38,678 nt of DNA from Xenococcaceae cyanobacterium MO_188.B32 (lineage in GTDB: Bacteria; Cyanobacteriota; Cyanobacteriia; Cyanobacteriales; Xenococcaceae), in NCBI GenBank assembly GCA_030065635.1, contig JASJDJ010000035.1:1-38678 (forward strand), given 5' to 3'. This document shows positions 8,181 through 17,020 of this stretch, one piece after another. The notes beneath the pieces were generated by a model. That model saw only the letters and a program-made list of their open reading frames with translations. It searched no databases and had not been told where the DNA came from. How positions within the stretch are numbered: the first letter of the stretch is position 1; each line of letters starts with the position of its first letter. Position numbers and translations under genes: made by a program.

Positions 8181-9034
8181 GAATTCTCCTTGATAAGCCT
8201 TATTGAAGACACAAAAACAACCTTACCAGCTATTCAACTTGTTACCGAGCTTGTTTCGGCAATATTTACACGACAAACAATTTTCTTTTGCCCAAGGCAG
8301 TCTAGATTGAGTTATGAGAACTGCTGTAGCCAAATAACACCAAAAAAAAGCTCTTGGTTTCTTCGGATTTCCCTAGTTGTAAGCAGGTTACTTTTTACCA
8401 TAATTATGGCAAGACTAGAGCTTGAAAGACATGATAATTAAATATCTTAGTGGATAACTTAACGTATATTAAGTTGCATCTTTTATCCCTAAAAAATATC
8501 CACTTAGGGAATCCCTCCGTAGCTATTGCTTAAAATGCTCTCAGTGAAACAGATTACTTAATCGCTGGTAATAGTTTGAATGAAAATGTTTATTTAAGTC
8601 TTTTTCGTGCACTCCCATCTTAAGCTACTCTAATTGTCGAGTTTTAATATCTTTAACTTCTTTTATGAATTGTTTGATTTATCTTATTAAATAATTTACC
8701 TTATCTTAAGTATTTAATTTAACTATAGTGACTGACAGAGTAGATACAGAGAGGGTTTGAAGGTTTGTTTCCTGACCACAGAATGCGGTGAGTGCAGTTC
8801 GCGGAGGGGCTTACAAGCTCTTGAATTCTGAGGGCAGTGTAATGGTAAGTGAAATGTAATTTAGCTTCGTAGCAGCTTACTTAACTAGTTACTCACCAGA
8901 CAGCGATATACTAAACATTGAGATTGTCAAAAAATCTTCACAAAGTCGAATTAACCTATATCCTATGGGGATAGAGTATATTCGACGCATAAAACTAAAG
9001 TTAAAATTACATTAACTCAATACTTTCAGTAAAT
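8181..9034. other. Long spacer between divergent pntA and ndhA
   Basis: 854 bp with no convincing gene. An 83-codon frame at 8190-8441 starts with TTG, has no family resemblance and no ribosome site. Around 8480-8515 are short complementary blocks (TCCCTA/TAGGGA and AGGGAATCCCT). Around 8780-8850 is a GC-richer island with fragments such as GCAGTTCGCGGAGGGG, which resemble pieces of cyanobacterial palindromic repeats and may be a decayed copy. Promoters for pntA and ndhA must lie here, but I could not place -35/-10 boxes with confidence. No tRNA or known RNA fold was recognised. Confidence 0.6.
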
Positions 9035-10171
9035 ATGAATTCAGGAATTGACCTACAAGGAAGTTTCATCGAAGCTCTTAAGGAGTTAGGATTACCTTCA
9101 GGTGTAGCCAGAGCTGTTTGGCTACCGTTACCCATGTTATTGATGATTATTGGTGCAACAGTAGGGGTACTAGTTGTCGTCTGGTTAGAAAGAAAAATTT
9201 CTGCTGCTGCCCAACAGCGTATTGGTCCTGAATATGCCGGTCCTCTAGGAGTCTTGCAACCAGTAGCAGATGGAATCAAACTGGTATTTAAAGAAGATGT
9301 GGTGACTGCTAAAGCAGACCGATGGCTCTTTACGATGGGACCAGTACTGGTAGTAGTTCCTGTCTTTTTATCTTATTTAATAGTTCCTTTTGGGCAAAAT
9401 ATAGTAATTACCGATTTAAATGTAGGGATTTTCTTATGGATTGCCCTTTCTAGTATTGCTCCTATCGGTTTATTAATGGCAGGTTATGCCTCGAACAATA
9501 AGTATTCTTTACTTGGAGGTTTAAGGGCAGCAGCCCAATCGATTAGTTACGAAATTCCTCTAGCTTTATCGGTTCTGGCGATCGCGATGATGTCTAATAG
9601 TCTCAGTACTGTCGATATCGTGCAACAACAGTCTGGCTATGGCATCCTCGGTTGGAATGTGTGGCGACAACCAGTCGGTTTTATTATTTTTTGGATTGCT
9701 GCTTTGGCAGAATGCGAACGTCTTCCTTTCGATCTTCCTGAAGCAGAAGAAGAAATAGTGGCAGGTTATCAAACTGAATATGCTGGCATGAAATTTGCCC
9801 TATTTTATCTCGGTTCCTATGTTAATTTGGTTCTTTCTGCTTTAGTTTTTGCTGTCCTTTATTTGGGCGGTTGGGAATTTATTGTTCCTCTAGACCATGT
9901 AGCTGAATGGTTAAATATGACTGGTTGGGTAGAAGTCAGCACGACTACTCCCTGGCTACAAGTCATTACGGCTGCTTTGGGTATTACCATGACCTTACTC
10001 AAAGCTTATTTCCTCGTATTTCTAGCTATTTTATTGCGCTGGACAGTACCCCGTGTTCGTATCGACCAATTACTTAATTTGGGTTGGAAATTTTTATTAC
10101 CAGTGTCTTTGGCTAATCTTTTGATCACCGCAGCTTTGAAATTAGCTTTTCCCGTGGCTTTTGGCGGTTAA
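9035..10171 (+). CDS. ndhA: NDH-1 subunit NdhA (NuoH homologue)
   Basis: 378 residues with about eight transmembrane helices, normal for NdhA. Hallmarks are [21 protein letters not shown] and the following [15 protein letters not shown] near residues 48-85, [17 protein letters not shown] near 170, and [19 protein letters not shown] near 222-240. The last is the acidic loop at the quinone chamber and start of the proton path. It links the hydrophilic arm to the membrane arm of the thylakoid NDH-1 complex, which takes electrons from ferredoxin to plastoquinone. First gene of the ndhAIGE cluster. The ATG at 9035 has no obvious Shine-Dalgarno. Confidence 0.97.
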   Translation: MNSGIDLQGSFIEALKELGLPSGVARAVWLPLPMLLMIIGATVGVLVVVWLERKISAAAQQRIGPEYAGPLGVLQPVADGIKLVFKEDVVTAKADRWLFTMGPVLVVVPVFLSYLIVPFGQNIVITDLNVGIFLWIALSSIAPIGLLMAGYASNNKYSLLGGLRAAAQSISYEIPLALSVLAIAMMSNSLSTVDIVQQQSGYGILGWNVWRQPVGFIIFWIAALAECERLPFDLPEAEEEIVAGYQTEYAGMKFALFYLGSYVNLVLSALVFAVLYLGGWEFIVPLDHVAEWLNMTGWVEVSTTTPWLQVITAALGITMTLLKAYFLVFLAILLRWTVPRVRIDQLLNLGWKFLLPVSLANLLITAALKLAFPVAFGG

Positions 10172-10214
10172 GACTTAATTTCTTTAGAGTGTATATAAAC
10201 GGATTAGAGCAAAA

Positions 10215-10235
10215 ACCAATAACTAACAACCAACA
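10215..10235. repeat. Short heptanucleotide tract in the ndhA-ndhI spacer
   Basis: Three 7-bp units ACCAATA, ACTAACA, ACCAACA just before the ndhI start codon. Confidence 0.55.
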
Positions 10236-10243
10236 AAAAACCC

Positions 10244-10831
10244 ATGTTTAAAATACTCAAACAAGTTCAAGAATACGCTAAAGAAAGCGTCCAAGCAGCT
10301 AAGTATATTGGTCAAGGATTGTCTGTTACCTTCGACCATATGCGGAGACGACCGATAACTGTCCAATATCCTTATGAAAAACTAATCCCTTCCGAACGTT
10401 ATCGGGGTAGAATTCACTATGAATTTGATAAATGTATTTCTTGTGAAGTCTGTGTTCGCGTCTGCCCCATCAACCTACCTGTAGTAGATTGGGAATTTGA
10501 TAAAAAAGCGAAAAAGAAAAAACTCAAACACTATAGTATTGATTTTGGGGTTTGTATCTTCTGTGGTAACTGTGTCGAATATTGTCCGACTAATTGTCTA
10601 TCAATGACAGAAGAATACGAGTTGGCTTCTTATGACCGTCACGAACTCAACTACGACAATGTCGCTTTAGGTCGTTTGCCTTACAAAGTTACTCAAGACC
10701 CGATGGTCACGCCTTTGAGGGAGTTGGCTTATTTACCTAAAGGAGTTATGGACCCCCACGATCTACCTGCGGACTCTAAGCGTGCGGGTAAACGTCCCGA
10801 AGAAATTTTAGAAGAAACAAGTAGTGAATAG
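10244..10831 (+). CDS. ndhI: NDH-1 subunit NdhI, two 4Fe-4S clusters
   Basis: 195 residues, normal length. Two ferredoxin-type motifs are complete: Cys64-x2-Cys67-x2-Cys70-x3-Cys74-Pro and Cys104-x2-Cys107-x2-Cys110-x3-Cys114-Pro. They bind the two tetranuclear clusters that pass electrons toward the quinone site. An amphipathic N-terminal helix (about 1-35) attaches it to the membrane arm. It lies 72 bp after ndhA. Its TAG stop (10829-10831) falls inside a degenerate heptamer tract. Confidence 0.97.
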   Translation: MFKILKQVQEYAKESVQAAKYIGQGLSVTFDHMRRRPITVQYPYEKLIPSERYRGRIHYEFDKCISCEVCVRVCPINLPVVDWEFDKKAKKKKLKHYSIDFGVCIFCGNCVEYCPTNCLSMTEEYELASYDRHELNYDNVALGRLPYKVTQDPMVTPLRELAYLPKGVMDPHDLPADSKRAGKRPEEILEETSSE

Positions 10832-10853
10832 GTAATAGGTGTGAGGTATTAGT
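10826..10853. repeat. Heptanucleotide tract overlapping the ndhI stop codon
   Basis: Degenerate units GAATAGG, TAATAGG, TGTGAGG, TATTAGT. The first contains the last ndhI codon and the TAG stop. Confidence 0.55.
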
Positions 10854-10895
10854 TAACTGCTCTACGTCATAACTAGACTAGGCCAAAAACTAAGA

Positions 10896-10951
10896 GCTTT
10901 TAGCTTTTAGCTCATACCTAAATTAATGCAAAAATTAGCTCATACCTAAAT
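10896..10951. repeat. Direct repeats in the ndhI-ndhG spacer
   Basis: The 7-mer GCTTTTA occurs twice in tandem (10896-10909), followed by two copies of the 17-mer TTAGCTCATACCTAAAT (10907-10923 and 10935-10951) with a 28-bp period, pointing to local duplication within the spacer. Confidence 0.8.
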
Positions 10952-10982
10952 CGATCGAAAAACTGAGAGGAAAGAATAAATT

Positions 10983-11603
10983 GTGAATTTAGCTGAAGGA
11001 GTTCAAATAGTCTCTGGTGGTATATTAGCAGTGATGATGCTAGCTACAGCCTTAGGAGTTGTCTTATTATCCAATATTGTGTACTCTGCCTTTTTGCTTG
11101 GGGGAGTTTTTATTAGTATTTCTGGTTTGTATATATTACTGAATGCTGATTTTGTCGCTGCTGCCCAAATTCTAATTTATGTTGGTGCAGTTAACGTCCT
11201 CATTTTGTTTGCCATCATGTTAGTAAATAAACGAGAAGATTTTAAGGATATTCCCGGTCGATGGATTCGTAATCTATCTACAGGGGTTGTTTGCGGAGGT
11301 TTATTTGCTCTTTTAGGAACCATGATCTTGGTAACTCCATGGTCGATTAATTCTACTTCACCAGCAGTAATTGAGAATACAATTGTCGAAATTGGTAAGC
11401 ATTTTTTCAGTGACTTTTTGTTGCCTTTTGAATTAGCTTCTGTTTTGTTATTAATGGCAATGGTTGGAGCAATTATTTTGGCTCGTCGCGATCTAATTCC
11501 CGAAGCTATGCCCAGGGAAGAAACTATTACTACTAGTCTGACTTTACCAGAACGTCCTAGAGAATTAGCATCTTTAGGGGGGGGGTCTGGAGAAGAAAGT
11601 TAA
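10983..11603 (+). CDS. ndhG: NDH-1 subunit NdhG (NuoJ homologue)
   Basis: 206 residues with five transmembrane segments and a hydrophilic tail after about residue 172, as in cyanobacterial NdhG. Characteristic stretches are SNIVYSAFLLGGVFISISGLY, FVAAAQILIYVGAVNVLILFAIML (the family signature with a pi-bulge helix) and ELASVLLLMAMVGAIILARRD. It is part of the NDH-1 membrane arm, between NdhA and the antiporter-like subunits. The start is GTG at 10983, with GAGAGG 12 bases upstream as a plausible ribosome site. Confidence 0.96.
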   Translation: MNLAEGVQIVSGGILAVMMLATALGVVLLSNIVYSAFLLGGVFISISGLYILLNADFVAAAQILIYVGAVNVLILFAIMLVNKREDFKDIPGRWIRNLSTGVVCGGLFALLGTMILVTPWSINSTSPAVIENTIVEIGKHFFSDFLLPFELASVLLLMAMVGAIILARRDLIPEAMPREETITTSLTLPERPRELASLGGGSGEES

Positions 11604-11608
11604 TTTGA

Positions 11609-11643
11609 GTTCGTAGTTCGTAGTTCGTAGTTCGTAGTTCGTA
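11609..11643. repeat. Perfect heptanucleotide repeat (GTTCGTA)5
   Basis: Five identical 7-bp units begin five bases after the ndhG stop. Every unit junction makes TAG, so the tract holds a stop in all three forward frames. Confidence 0.97.
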
Positions 11644-11752
11644 GTTATTTTTTTTTCAACTATTCTTATCTTTGTAATTCATACTCAGATGAGCAACTCC
11701 GAAAATGATCGCGAAAGATTGAGTTTATTAGTTTCAAACAAAGGAAGGTAAA

Positions 11753-12058
11753 GTGCAACTTCAATATTTTTTAGTCTTAGCTGCTGCTCTTTTTTGCATT
11801 GGGATATATGGTTTGATTACCAGTCGCAATGCCGTGCGCGTACTTATGTCGATCGAGCTAATGCTCAATGCGGTTAATCTTAACTTGATGGGCTTTTCTA
11901 ATTTTTTGGACCCCACAGGAATTAAAGGTCAAGTATTTACTGTCTTTGTAATTACGGTAGCAGCAGCAGAAGCAGCTGTAGGTTTAGCGATTATCTTGGC
12001 TATCTATCGTAACCGTGAAACCATCGATATGGAACAGTTTAACCTCCTTAAGTGGTAG
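11753..12058 (+). CDS. ndhE: NDH-1 subunit NdhE (NuoK homologue)
   Basis: 101 residues with three transmembrane helices, exactly the family size. The second helix has the conserved glutamate of the proton path in [14 protein letters not shown], and the third has [22 protein letters not shown] with the second membrane glutamate. GTG at 11753 is preceded by AAAGGAAGG, a good ribosome site. Last gene of ndhAIGE; a strong terminator follows 22 bp after the stop. Confidence 0.97.
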   Translation: MQLQYFLVLAAALFCIGIYGLITSRNAVRVLMSIELMLNAVNLNLMGFSNFLDPTGIKGQVFTVFVITVAAAEAAVGLAIILAIYRNRETIDMEQFNLLKW

Positions 12059-12080
12059 CCAGATAAAGTATATTTTTTGG

Positions 12081-12108
12081 AAAAAAGCCTGTTTATCGGG
12101 CTTTTTTT
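12081..12108 (+). terminator. Rho-independent terminator of ndhAIGE
   Basis: The arm AAAAAAGCCTG pairs with CGGGCTTTTTT (one G-T pair) around the loop TTTAT and ends in a T run. It lies directly downstream of ndhE. Confidence 0.92.
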
Positions 12109-12154
12109 ATGCAAAAAGACATTAGCAATCAAAAAAAAATACAACAGATAATAC

Positions 12155-12182
12155 TTGTAGGGGCGTTTCGCGAAACGCCCCT
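12155..12182. repeat. 28-bp perfect palindrome, copy 2 of 3
   Basis: GTAGGGGCGTTTCG is followed directly by its exact reverse complement. Same outer arm as 6554-6583 and 37103-37130. It lies about 45 bp after the ndhE terminator. Confidence 0.95.
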
Positions 12183-12263
12183 ACTGCCAAGATACAAACA
12201 GGAAAGTAGAAATATTAGTCTATTAAAGGTAAAATCTATAAACGTCTTCGGCAATATGAATTA

Positions 12264-12452
12264 TGGCTCTCCTAGAGTAGCTATGATAATTTAGTAAGAA
12301 ATAAGCCCCAAAAGCCTTTTTGAGCAAGCCTTTTCGCAATTTAAAAAAGCAATTTTAATAAAAAAGACTTTTTGTTTGGTTGAATTTCTTGCTATTCAAG
12401 AGGTTAAGCGTATTTTAACTACTTATTTACTATAACCAGTCTAGGAGAGCCA
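12264..12452. mobile_element. Candidate MITE, 189 bp, TA-flanked inverted repeats
   Basis: TGGCTCTCCTAGA at 12264-12276 is repeated inverted as TCTAGGAGAGCCA at 12440-12452, and both ends are bordered by TA (12262-12263 and 12453-12454). Beyond the perfect part the arms stay similar for about 13 more bases. TA flanks with terminal inverted repeats and no coding capacity are typical of non-autonomous IS630/Tc1-type elements. The assignment is structural; no transposase is present here. Confidence 0.65.
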
Positions 12453-12632
12453 TATTTAATTACTTTTGAATAAAATATAAAATGAATTGAACTATGAAAA
12501 TATTGTCTTATAAGCTCTTATTAAGAAAGGTAATTAATTATAGATTAAACTATAGTTGACTCTTGAGCTTTATTATATTGATCGATCGACCTACAATTAT
12601 CTAGTTAAATAGAATTAACTATTGCTAATAAA

Positions 12633-14105
12633 ATGGGTTATTTAAAACCATTAAAATTTCTTCTAAGTTTATGGCTATGGTTGCCATTTTTATCTCTACC
12701 AGTTAATGCAGAAACTAAATTATCTCAGCCTGATGTTCAACCAAGTCAGGAAAAGAAAGAAAAATTTTGTTCCCAAGCCATAGCCAGCAAGATTAAATCA
12801 ATTATAAATAGTCCCCAATTTGTCCGCTCGAATTGGGGGATTTTAGTTAAAAATCTCAATACTCAAACTATTCTTTATAGTTTAAATGCCCATAAATATT
12901 TTATTCCAGCTTCCAATACTAAGCTATTAACTACTGCTGTAGCATTACTAGAATTAGGTGAAAATTTTCGCATTTATACCCCCGTTTATGGTAGGGGCAA
13001 CCCTCCCAATTTAACTAGAGTAACAGTTAAAGGAAAAGGAGACCCCACTATATCCACCGAAAGTCTTCAAAATCTGGTACGACAGTTAAAGCAAAAGGGA
13101 ATAAAACATATAGAACAATTAGTAGTTGACAATAGTTACTTTGCCCAACAAACAATTAATCCGAGTTGGGAATGGTCGGATATATATAACTACTATGCTA
13201 CATCCGTTAGCAGTTTGATTTTGAATGATAATTCTGTGACTCTGACATTATTGCCCCAAAAGTTAGGGCAGCCAGTAAAATTAATTTGGTCAGATGAAAT
13301 TGCTGCTAGACAATGGCAAGTAGAGAATAAAGTTATTACAGTAGCAAAAGACACTCTTTACGATGTAGAAATTAATGGAGTTTTAGGTCAACCTATCCTC
13401 AAATTGCATGGTGAATTAGCGCTCGATCGTCAGCAAGATATCTGGGATTTAGCAGTAGTCGATCCCGCTAAGTATTTTTTAGAGTCTTTACGCCATCTTT
13501 TATTGTTAGAAGGAATTACAGTTACTCGCGGGTTAGTAGTTAATGAAGCCCGGATAGAACCTTCAGAAACAAAATTAGCAACTATTATCTCCCCAACCTT
13601 ACCTACAATACTGACAGCAATAAATCAAGAAAGCAATAATTTATATGCGGAAGCTTTATTAAAAATAATAGCTAAAAAACTGAATATAGATGATATCGAG
13701 CGAGTAATCGATATAGTCTTATCCGAATTAGGTATCGATTCTTATAGCTACAGTTTAATTGATGGTTCTGGTTTGTCTCGCCATAATTTAATTACGCCAG
13801 AAGCATTAGTACAGACTTTAAATGTAATGGCATCAACTCCAGTATTTGAAAGTTATCTAAATTCTTTAGCTATCGCTGGAGTCAATGGTACTTTAAAAAG
13901 AAGATTTTTAGATAGCAATTTACGAGGTAATATTTTAGCTAAAACGGGTTCTCTTTCTGGAGTAGCGAGTTTGTCTGGATATTTGAATTTACCTAAGGAT
14001 GAAACTTTAATATTTAGTATTGTAGTTAACAATTCCGCTCTATCTAGTCAAAAGTTGCGTCAAGCGATCGATAAAATTGTTTTATTGTGGGGACAGTGTT
14101 ATTAA
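12633..14105 (+). CDS. dacB: D-alanyl-D-alanine carboxypeptidase/endopeptidase, PBP4 type (family S13)
   Basis: 490 residues with an N-terminal signal peptide (about 1-26, cleavage near VNA-ET), so exported to the periplasm. The three penicillin-binding motifs are present: SxxK as Ser94-Asn-Thr-Lys97, SxN as Ser334-Asn-Asn336 in NQESNNLYAEALLK, and KTG at 437-439 in LAKTGSLSGVASLSGYL. The large insertion between the first two motifs (about 100-330) is typical of the PBP4 class. It trims or cleaves peptidoglycan cross-links. It is followed 179 bp later by a DUF3352 membrane protein on the same strand. It looks complete and active. Confidence 0.94.
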   Translation: MGYLKPLKFLLSLWLWLPFLSLPVNAETKLSQPDVQPSQEKKEKFCSQAIASKIKSIINSPQFVRSNWGILVKNLNTQTILYSLNAHKYFIPASNTKLLTTAVALLELGENFRIYTPVYGRGNPPNLTRVTVKGKGDPTISTESLQNLVRQLKQKGIKHIEQLVVDNSYFAQQTINPSWEWSDIYNYYATSVSSLILNDNSVTLTLLPQKLGQPVKLIWSDEIAARQWQVENKVITVAKDTLYDVEINGVLGQPILKLHGELALDRQQDIWDLAVVDPAKYFLESLRHLLLLEGITVTRGLVVNEARIEPSETKLATIISPTLPTILTAINQESNNLYAEALLKIIAKKLNIDDIERVIDIVLSELGIDSYSYSLIDGSGLSRHNLITPEALVQTLNVMASTPVFESYLNSLAIAGVNGTLKRRFLDSNLRGNILAKTGSLSGVASLSGYLNLPKDETLIFSIVVNNSALSSQKLRQAIDKIVLLWGQCY

Positions 14106-14106
14106 T

Positions 14107-14127
14107 TAGGGAATAAGGAATAGGCAA
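14107..14127. repeat. Heptanucleotide tract after dacB
   Basis: Units TAGGGAA, TAAGGAA, TAGGCAA start one base after the dacB stop codon. Confidence 0.65.
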
Positions 14128-14284
14128 CAAACATAAAATATAAGTTGGAAGTTATTCATCGGTTTTTGAAATTAACATTTATTTTTATAGTTAAAGTTAA
14201 GAAATATCAGTGATAACGATCGCACCTTGGCTGTAATATCTTACTTATTCTATTAAATAGATAAAGTATCGAGCTACATTTAAT

Positions 14285-15907
14285 ATGAGTTCAAACAAAT
14301 TTGGTTGTGGTTGTTGGTCTTTTCTAGGTATAACTACTGTCTTACTGATCGGTGGCTGGTATATTAATTTTTCAGGCTGGCTAGGAAAAGCATTAACACC
14401 TATAGAAGGAGCCAAAATAATTCCTAAGGAAGCTATTGTAACTAGTTTTATTTCTGCTGAACCTCAAAATTGGTCACAATTACAACAGCTAGGTTTACCA
14501 GAGACAGAACAATTTATTCAAAAAAATATTGAAAATCTCAAACAAGAATTTTCTGTTTCTACTGCCGTCAACTATCAACAAGATGTACGACCCTGGTTAG
14601 GGGGATTAATGATGGCAATATTACCAGAACAATCATCAGATAACGAAGAGGAAAATATTCTCATTGTTATTGGTATTAAAAATAAACTGAAAGCCCTAGG
14701 TTTTATCAAAAAAATACGACGTAAAACCGAGAAAGATTGGCAAGAAAAAAAGTATCGAGGAATTACTATTACAGAAGTAAAAAATAAAAATTATGAGATA
14801 ATTAGTTCGGCTTTGTTAGGGAATAAATTGGTTATTAGTAACGAGCGACAAACTTTGGAAAAAGCGATCGATACTTACAAAGGAGAAAGTTCTTTAGCCT
14901 CAGAGCCATATAATAAGCAAGTTTTATCCCAAGAACTGACTATAGCAAATCCAGTAGCTCGGATTTATTTTACCGATTTTAATTACCTAATAGAGCAAAT
15001 AGCTAAGCAAGAGATATCAGCAACAACCTTAGCTGACTTACAACAATTAGAGTCAGTTGTTATGGGAGTTGGTATAGAAAAAGAGGGAATACATTTTCAA
15101 TCAATTACTAACTTAAAAACAGAAGATGACAACTCTAATTTTATATCCACTGACAATAAAATTTTAACTAAACTACCCGCCAATACTATCGCTACAATAA
15201 ATGGTCGAAATATTAATCAAATTTGGTCAACTATAGTCAAGCAACTAGAAACAGATAACGATCTACGTCGATTTTTAAATATGAGTAGACTATCTTTTCG
15301 CTATGGAACTGGTCTCGACCTCGATCGAGACTTTTTTAGTTGGATGAATGGCGAATTTGCTTTTAGTTTAATGACAACAAAGAAAAAAATTATTCCAGAA
15401 TTGGGAATAGGATTAGAGTCAGCAATTATTATAGAAACTAGCAACCCGAATAAAGCCAAAGCAACCCTTGCACGGCTAAAAAAAAGTTTACAAAGTAATT
15501 TTTGGATTAAATCAAAACAAAAAAAAATAGCAAATAAACAAACAATTACTGAATGGTATATTCCTCAAAATAGCTTTTCGTTAGCTCATGGTTGGATAGA
15601 TAAAAATTATTTAGTTTTTACTATAGGAACTTCTCCATTTGAATTTGTCAATAATTATACTGGTAATTCTCTCCATCAAAGCGATAAATTTAAAGCGATC
15701 GCTCAAAAGCTACCTAAAAATAATTTGGGTTATTTTTATCTCGATATGAATCGAATTATGCCTATTGTTAATAGGTTACCTGCCGAGCGCACGGATATTT
15801 CTCCAGAGGCAATGACAGTATTAAATTCTCTGCGAGGAATAGGAGCAACAGCAACAATGCCAGATCCATCTACTAGTCAATTAGATGTATTATTTTTATT
15901 TAAATAA
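14285..15907 (+). CDS. DUF3352 domain protein, membrane-anchored
   Basis: 540 residues. A Gly/Cys-rich N-terminus (SSNKFGCGCWSFLG) precedes one transmembrane helix at about 13-29. A large extracytoplasmic domain follows, beginning IIPKEAIVTSFISAEPQNWSQL, which matches the cyanobacterial DUF3352 family (PF11832). Later segments (ENILIVIGIKNKLKALGFI, KLPANTIATINGRNINQIW, GYFYLDMNRIMPIVNRLP) fit the repeated fold of that family. Function is unknown. The protein is anchored and faces the periplasm or lumen. Its stop is 7 bp from the convergent purU stop, so the two transcripts must overlap or terminate within each other. Confidence 0.85.
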   Translation: MSSNKFGCGCWSFLGITTVLLIGGWYINFSGWLGKALTPIEGAKIIPKEAIVTSFISAEPQNWSQLQQLGLPETEQFIQKNIENLKQEFSVSTAVNYQQDVRPWLGGLMMAILPEQSSDNEEENILIVIGIKNKLKALGFIKKIRRKTEKDWQEKKYRGITITEVKNKNYEIISSALLGNKLVISNERQTLEKAIDTYKGESSLASEPYNKQVLSQELTIANPVARIYFTDFNYLIEQIAKQEISATTLADLQQLESVVMGVGIEKEGIHFQSITNLKTEDDNSNFISTDNKILTKLPANTIATINGRNINQIWSTIVKQLETDNDLRRFLNMSRLSFRYGTGLDLDRDFFSWMNGEFAFSLMTTKKKIIPELGIGLESAIIIETSNPNKAKATLARLKKSLQSNFWIKSKQKKIANKQTITEWYIPQNSFSLAHGWIDKNYLVFTIGTSPFEFVNNYTGNSLHQSDKFKAIAQKLPKNNLGYFYLDMNRIMPIVNRLPAERTDISPEAMTVLNSLRGIGATATMPDPSTSQLDVLFLFK

Positions 15908-15914
15908 TCATCGA

Positions 15915-16769
15915 TTAACTAAAAACTACGGTTCGATTACCGTAAACTAAAACTCGATTTTGAAGATGCAGTCTAACTGCACGAGCCAAAACTAATCTTT
16001 CTAAATCTTTACCTTTACGAATTAAATCCTTGACTGTATCTCTATGACTAATATGAGTAACTTCCTGTTCGATAATTGGACCTTCATCTAAATCTTTGGT
16101 AACATAATGAGCCGTTGCCCCAATAATTTTTACTCCTCGTTCATAAGCCCGCTGATAGGGATTTGCTCCAGCAAAAGCAGGTAAAAATGAATGATGAATA
16201 TTAATAATATTAGGAAATTGAACGACAAAATCCTCGCTAAGAATTTGCATATACTTAGCCAAAACTACTAGATCGATTTTATATTCTTTTAATAGCTCTA
16301 ATTGTCTGGCCTCTTGCTCGAATTTATTTTCTTTAGTGATGGAAAGGTGATGAAAATCGATATTAAACTGTTGGGCAATATGCTGTAAATTGGGATGATT
16401 ACTAATAATTAAAGGAATTTGAGCGGGTAATTCTCCTGCTTTTTGTCGCCAAAGTAAATCTAACAAACAGTGATTTTGCTTAGTTACCCAAATAGCGAGA
16501 CGAGGAGTAGAATCAGAGAAATGTAATTGCCAATGAGCTTCTATTGGTTTGGCGATCGCAGCAAAAGCAGTAGAGATAACTTCGCGAGGCAAATTAAACC
16601 CTTCTAGCTGCCACTCAATACGAGTTAGAAATAAATTTGTTGTCAAATCTGTATGTTGATCGGCATGAATGATGTTACCACCATTAGCGTAAATAAAGTT
16701 AGCAATTTTTGCTACTAATCCTGGACGATCTGGACAAGATACTAGTAAAGTTGCAGTAGGGATAATCAT
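15915..16769 (-). CDS. purU: Formyltetrahydrofolate deformylase
   Basis: 284 residues, standard length. An ACT domain (about 5-80, TLLVSCPDRPGLVAKIANFIY) binds regulatory ligands. The formyltransferase-fold catalytic domain follows, with Asn190 and His192 in INIHHSFLPAFAGANPYQRA, His221 in ATAHYVT and Asp228 in DLDEGPIIEQE, the N-H-D catalytic set. It hydrolyses 10-formyl-THF to formate and THF, balancing one-carbon units for purine and glycine metabolism. The ATG start gives the expected N-terminus. It stands alone on the minus strand, convergent with the DUF3352 gene and divergent from the hybrid kinase. Confidence 0.95.
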   Translation of the reverse strand: MIIPTATLLVSCPDRPGLVAKIANFIYANGGNIIHADQHTDLTTNLFLTRIEWQLEGFNLPREVISTAFAAIAKPIEAHWQLHFSDSTPRLAIWVTKQNHCLLDLLWRQKAGELPAQIPLIISNHPNLQHIAQQFNIDFHHLSITKENKFEQEARQLELLKEYKIDLVVLAKYMQILSEDFVVQFPNIINIHHSFLPAFAGANPYQRAYERGVKIIGATAHYVTKDLDEGPIIEQEVTHISHRDTVKDLIRKGKDLERLVLARAVRLHLQNRVLVYGNRTVVFS

Positions 16770-17020
16770 ACCTGATATTTAGAGTATATAAAAAAAATGT
16801 ATTCGCTCTAGAAGAATGTCGAATTAAGTTCGGCAGATCCAAATCTTGGTATTGACGCTCTAATTTTATAAAAACTAAAATAATACTGTCTGTCTGTGTA
16901 TCTTGATATTAATTGTCTAGTTAGAAAAATCAAAAAGTACTTCTATTTTCAAGTAAATATTAAAATTCATAATAATTTGGAATCGGTTAAGCTTAAGCAA
17001 AATTGACAAGTGGAAAACTT

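Larger units (their letters stand above)
12059..12632. other. ndhE-dacB intergenic region
   Basis: 574 bp holding the ndhE terminator, a 28-bp palindrome and the candidate MITE, followed by about 180 bp of AT-rich DNA that presumably carries the dacB promoter. I see no gene. The 61-codon frame at 12109-12294 runs through the palindrome and has no family resemblance. Confidence 0.7.

Noticed and set aside
8190-8441. 83-codon open frame upstream of ndhA
   Set aside because: TTG start, no ribosome site, no family-like sequence, and it overlaps the pntA promoter region.
12109-12294. 61-codon open frame after ndhE
   Set aside because: It begins in the terminator tail and runs through a perfect palindrome and into the candidate MITE; the protein is not natural-looking.
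16770-17020. Regulatory site or small RNA between purU and the hybrid kinase
   Set aside because: Only AT-rich sequence was seen; no palindrome or clear promoter boxes that I could defend.
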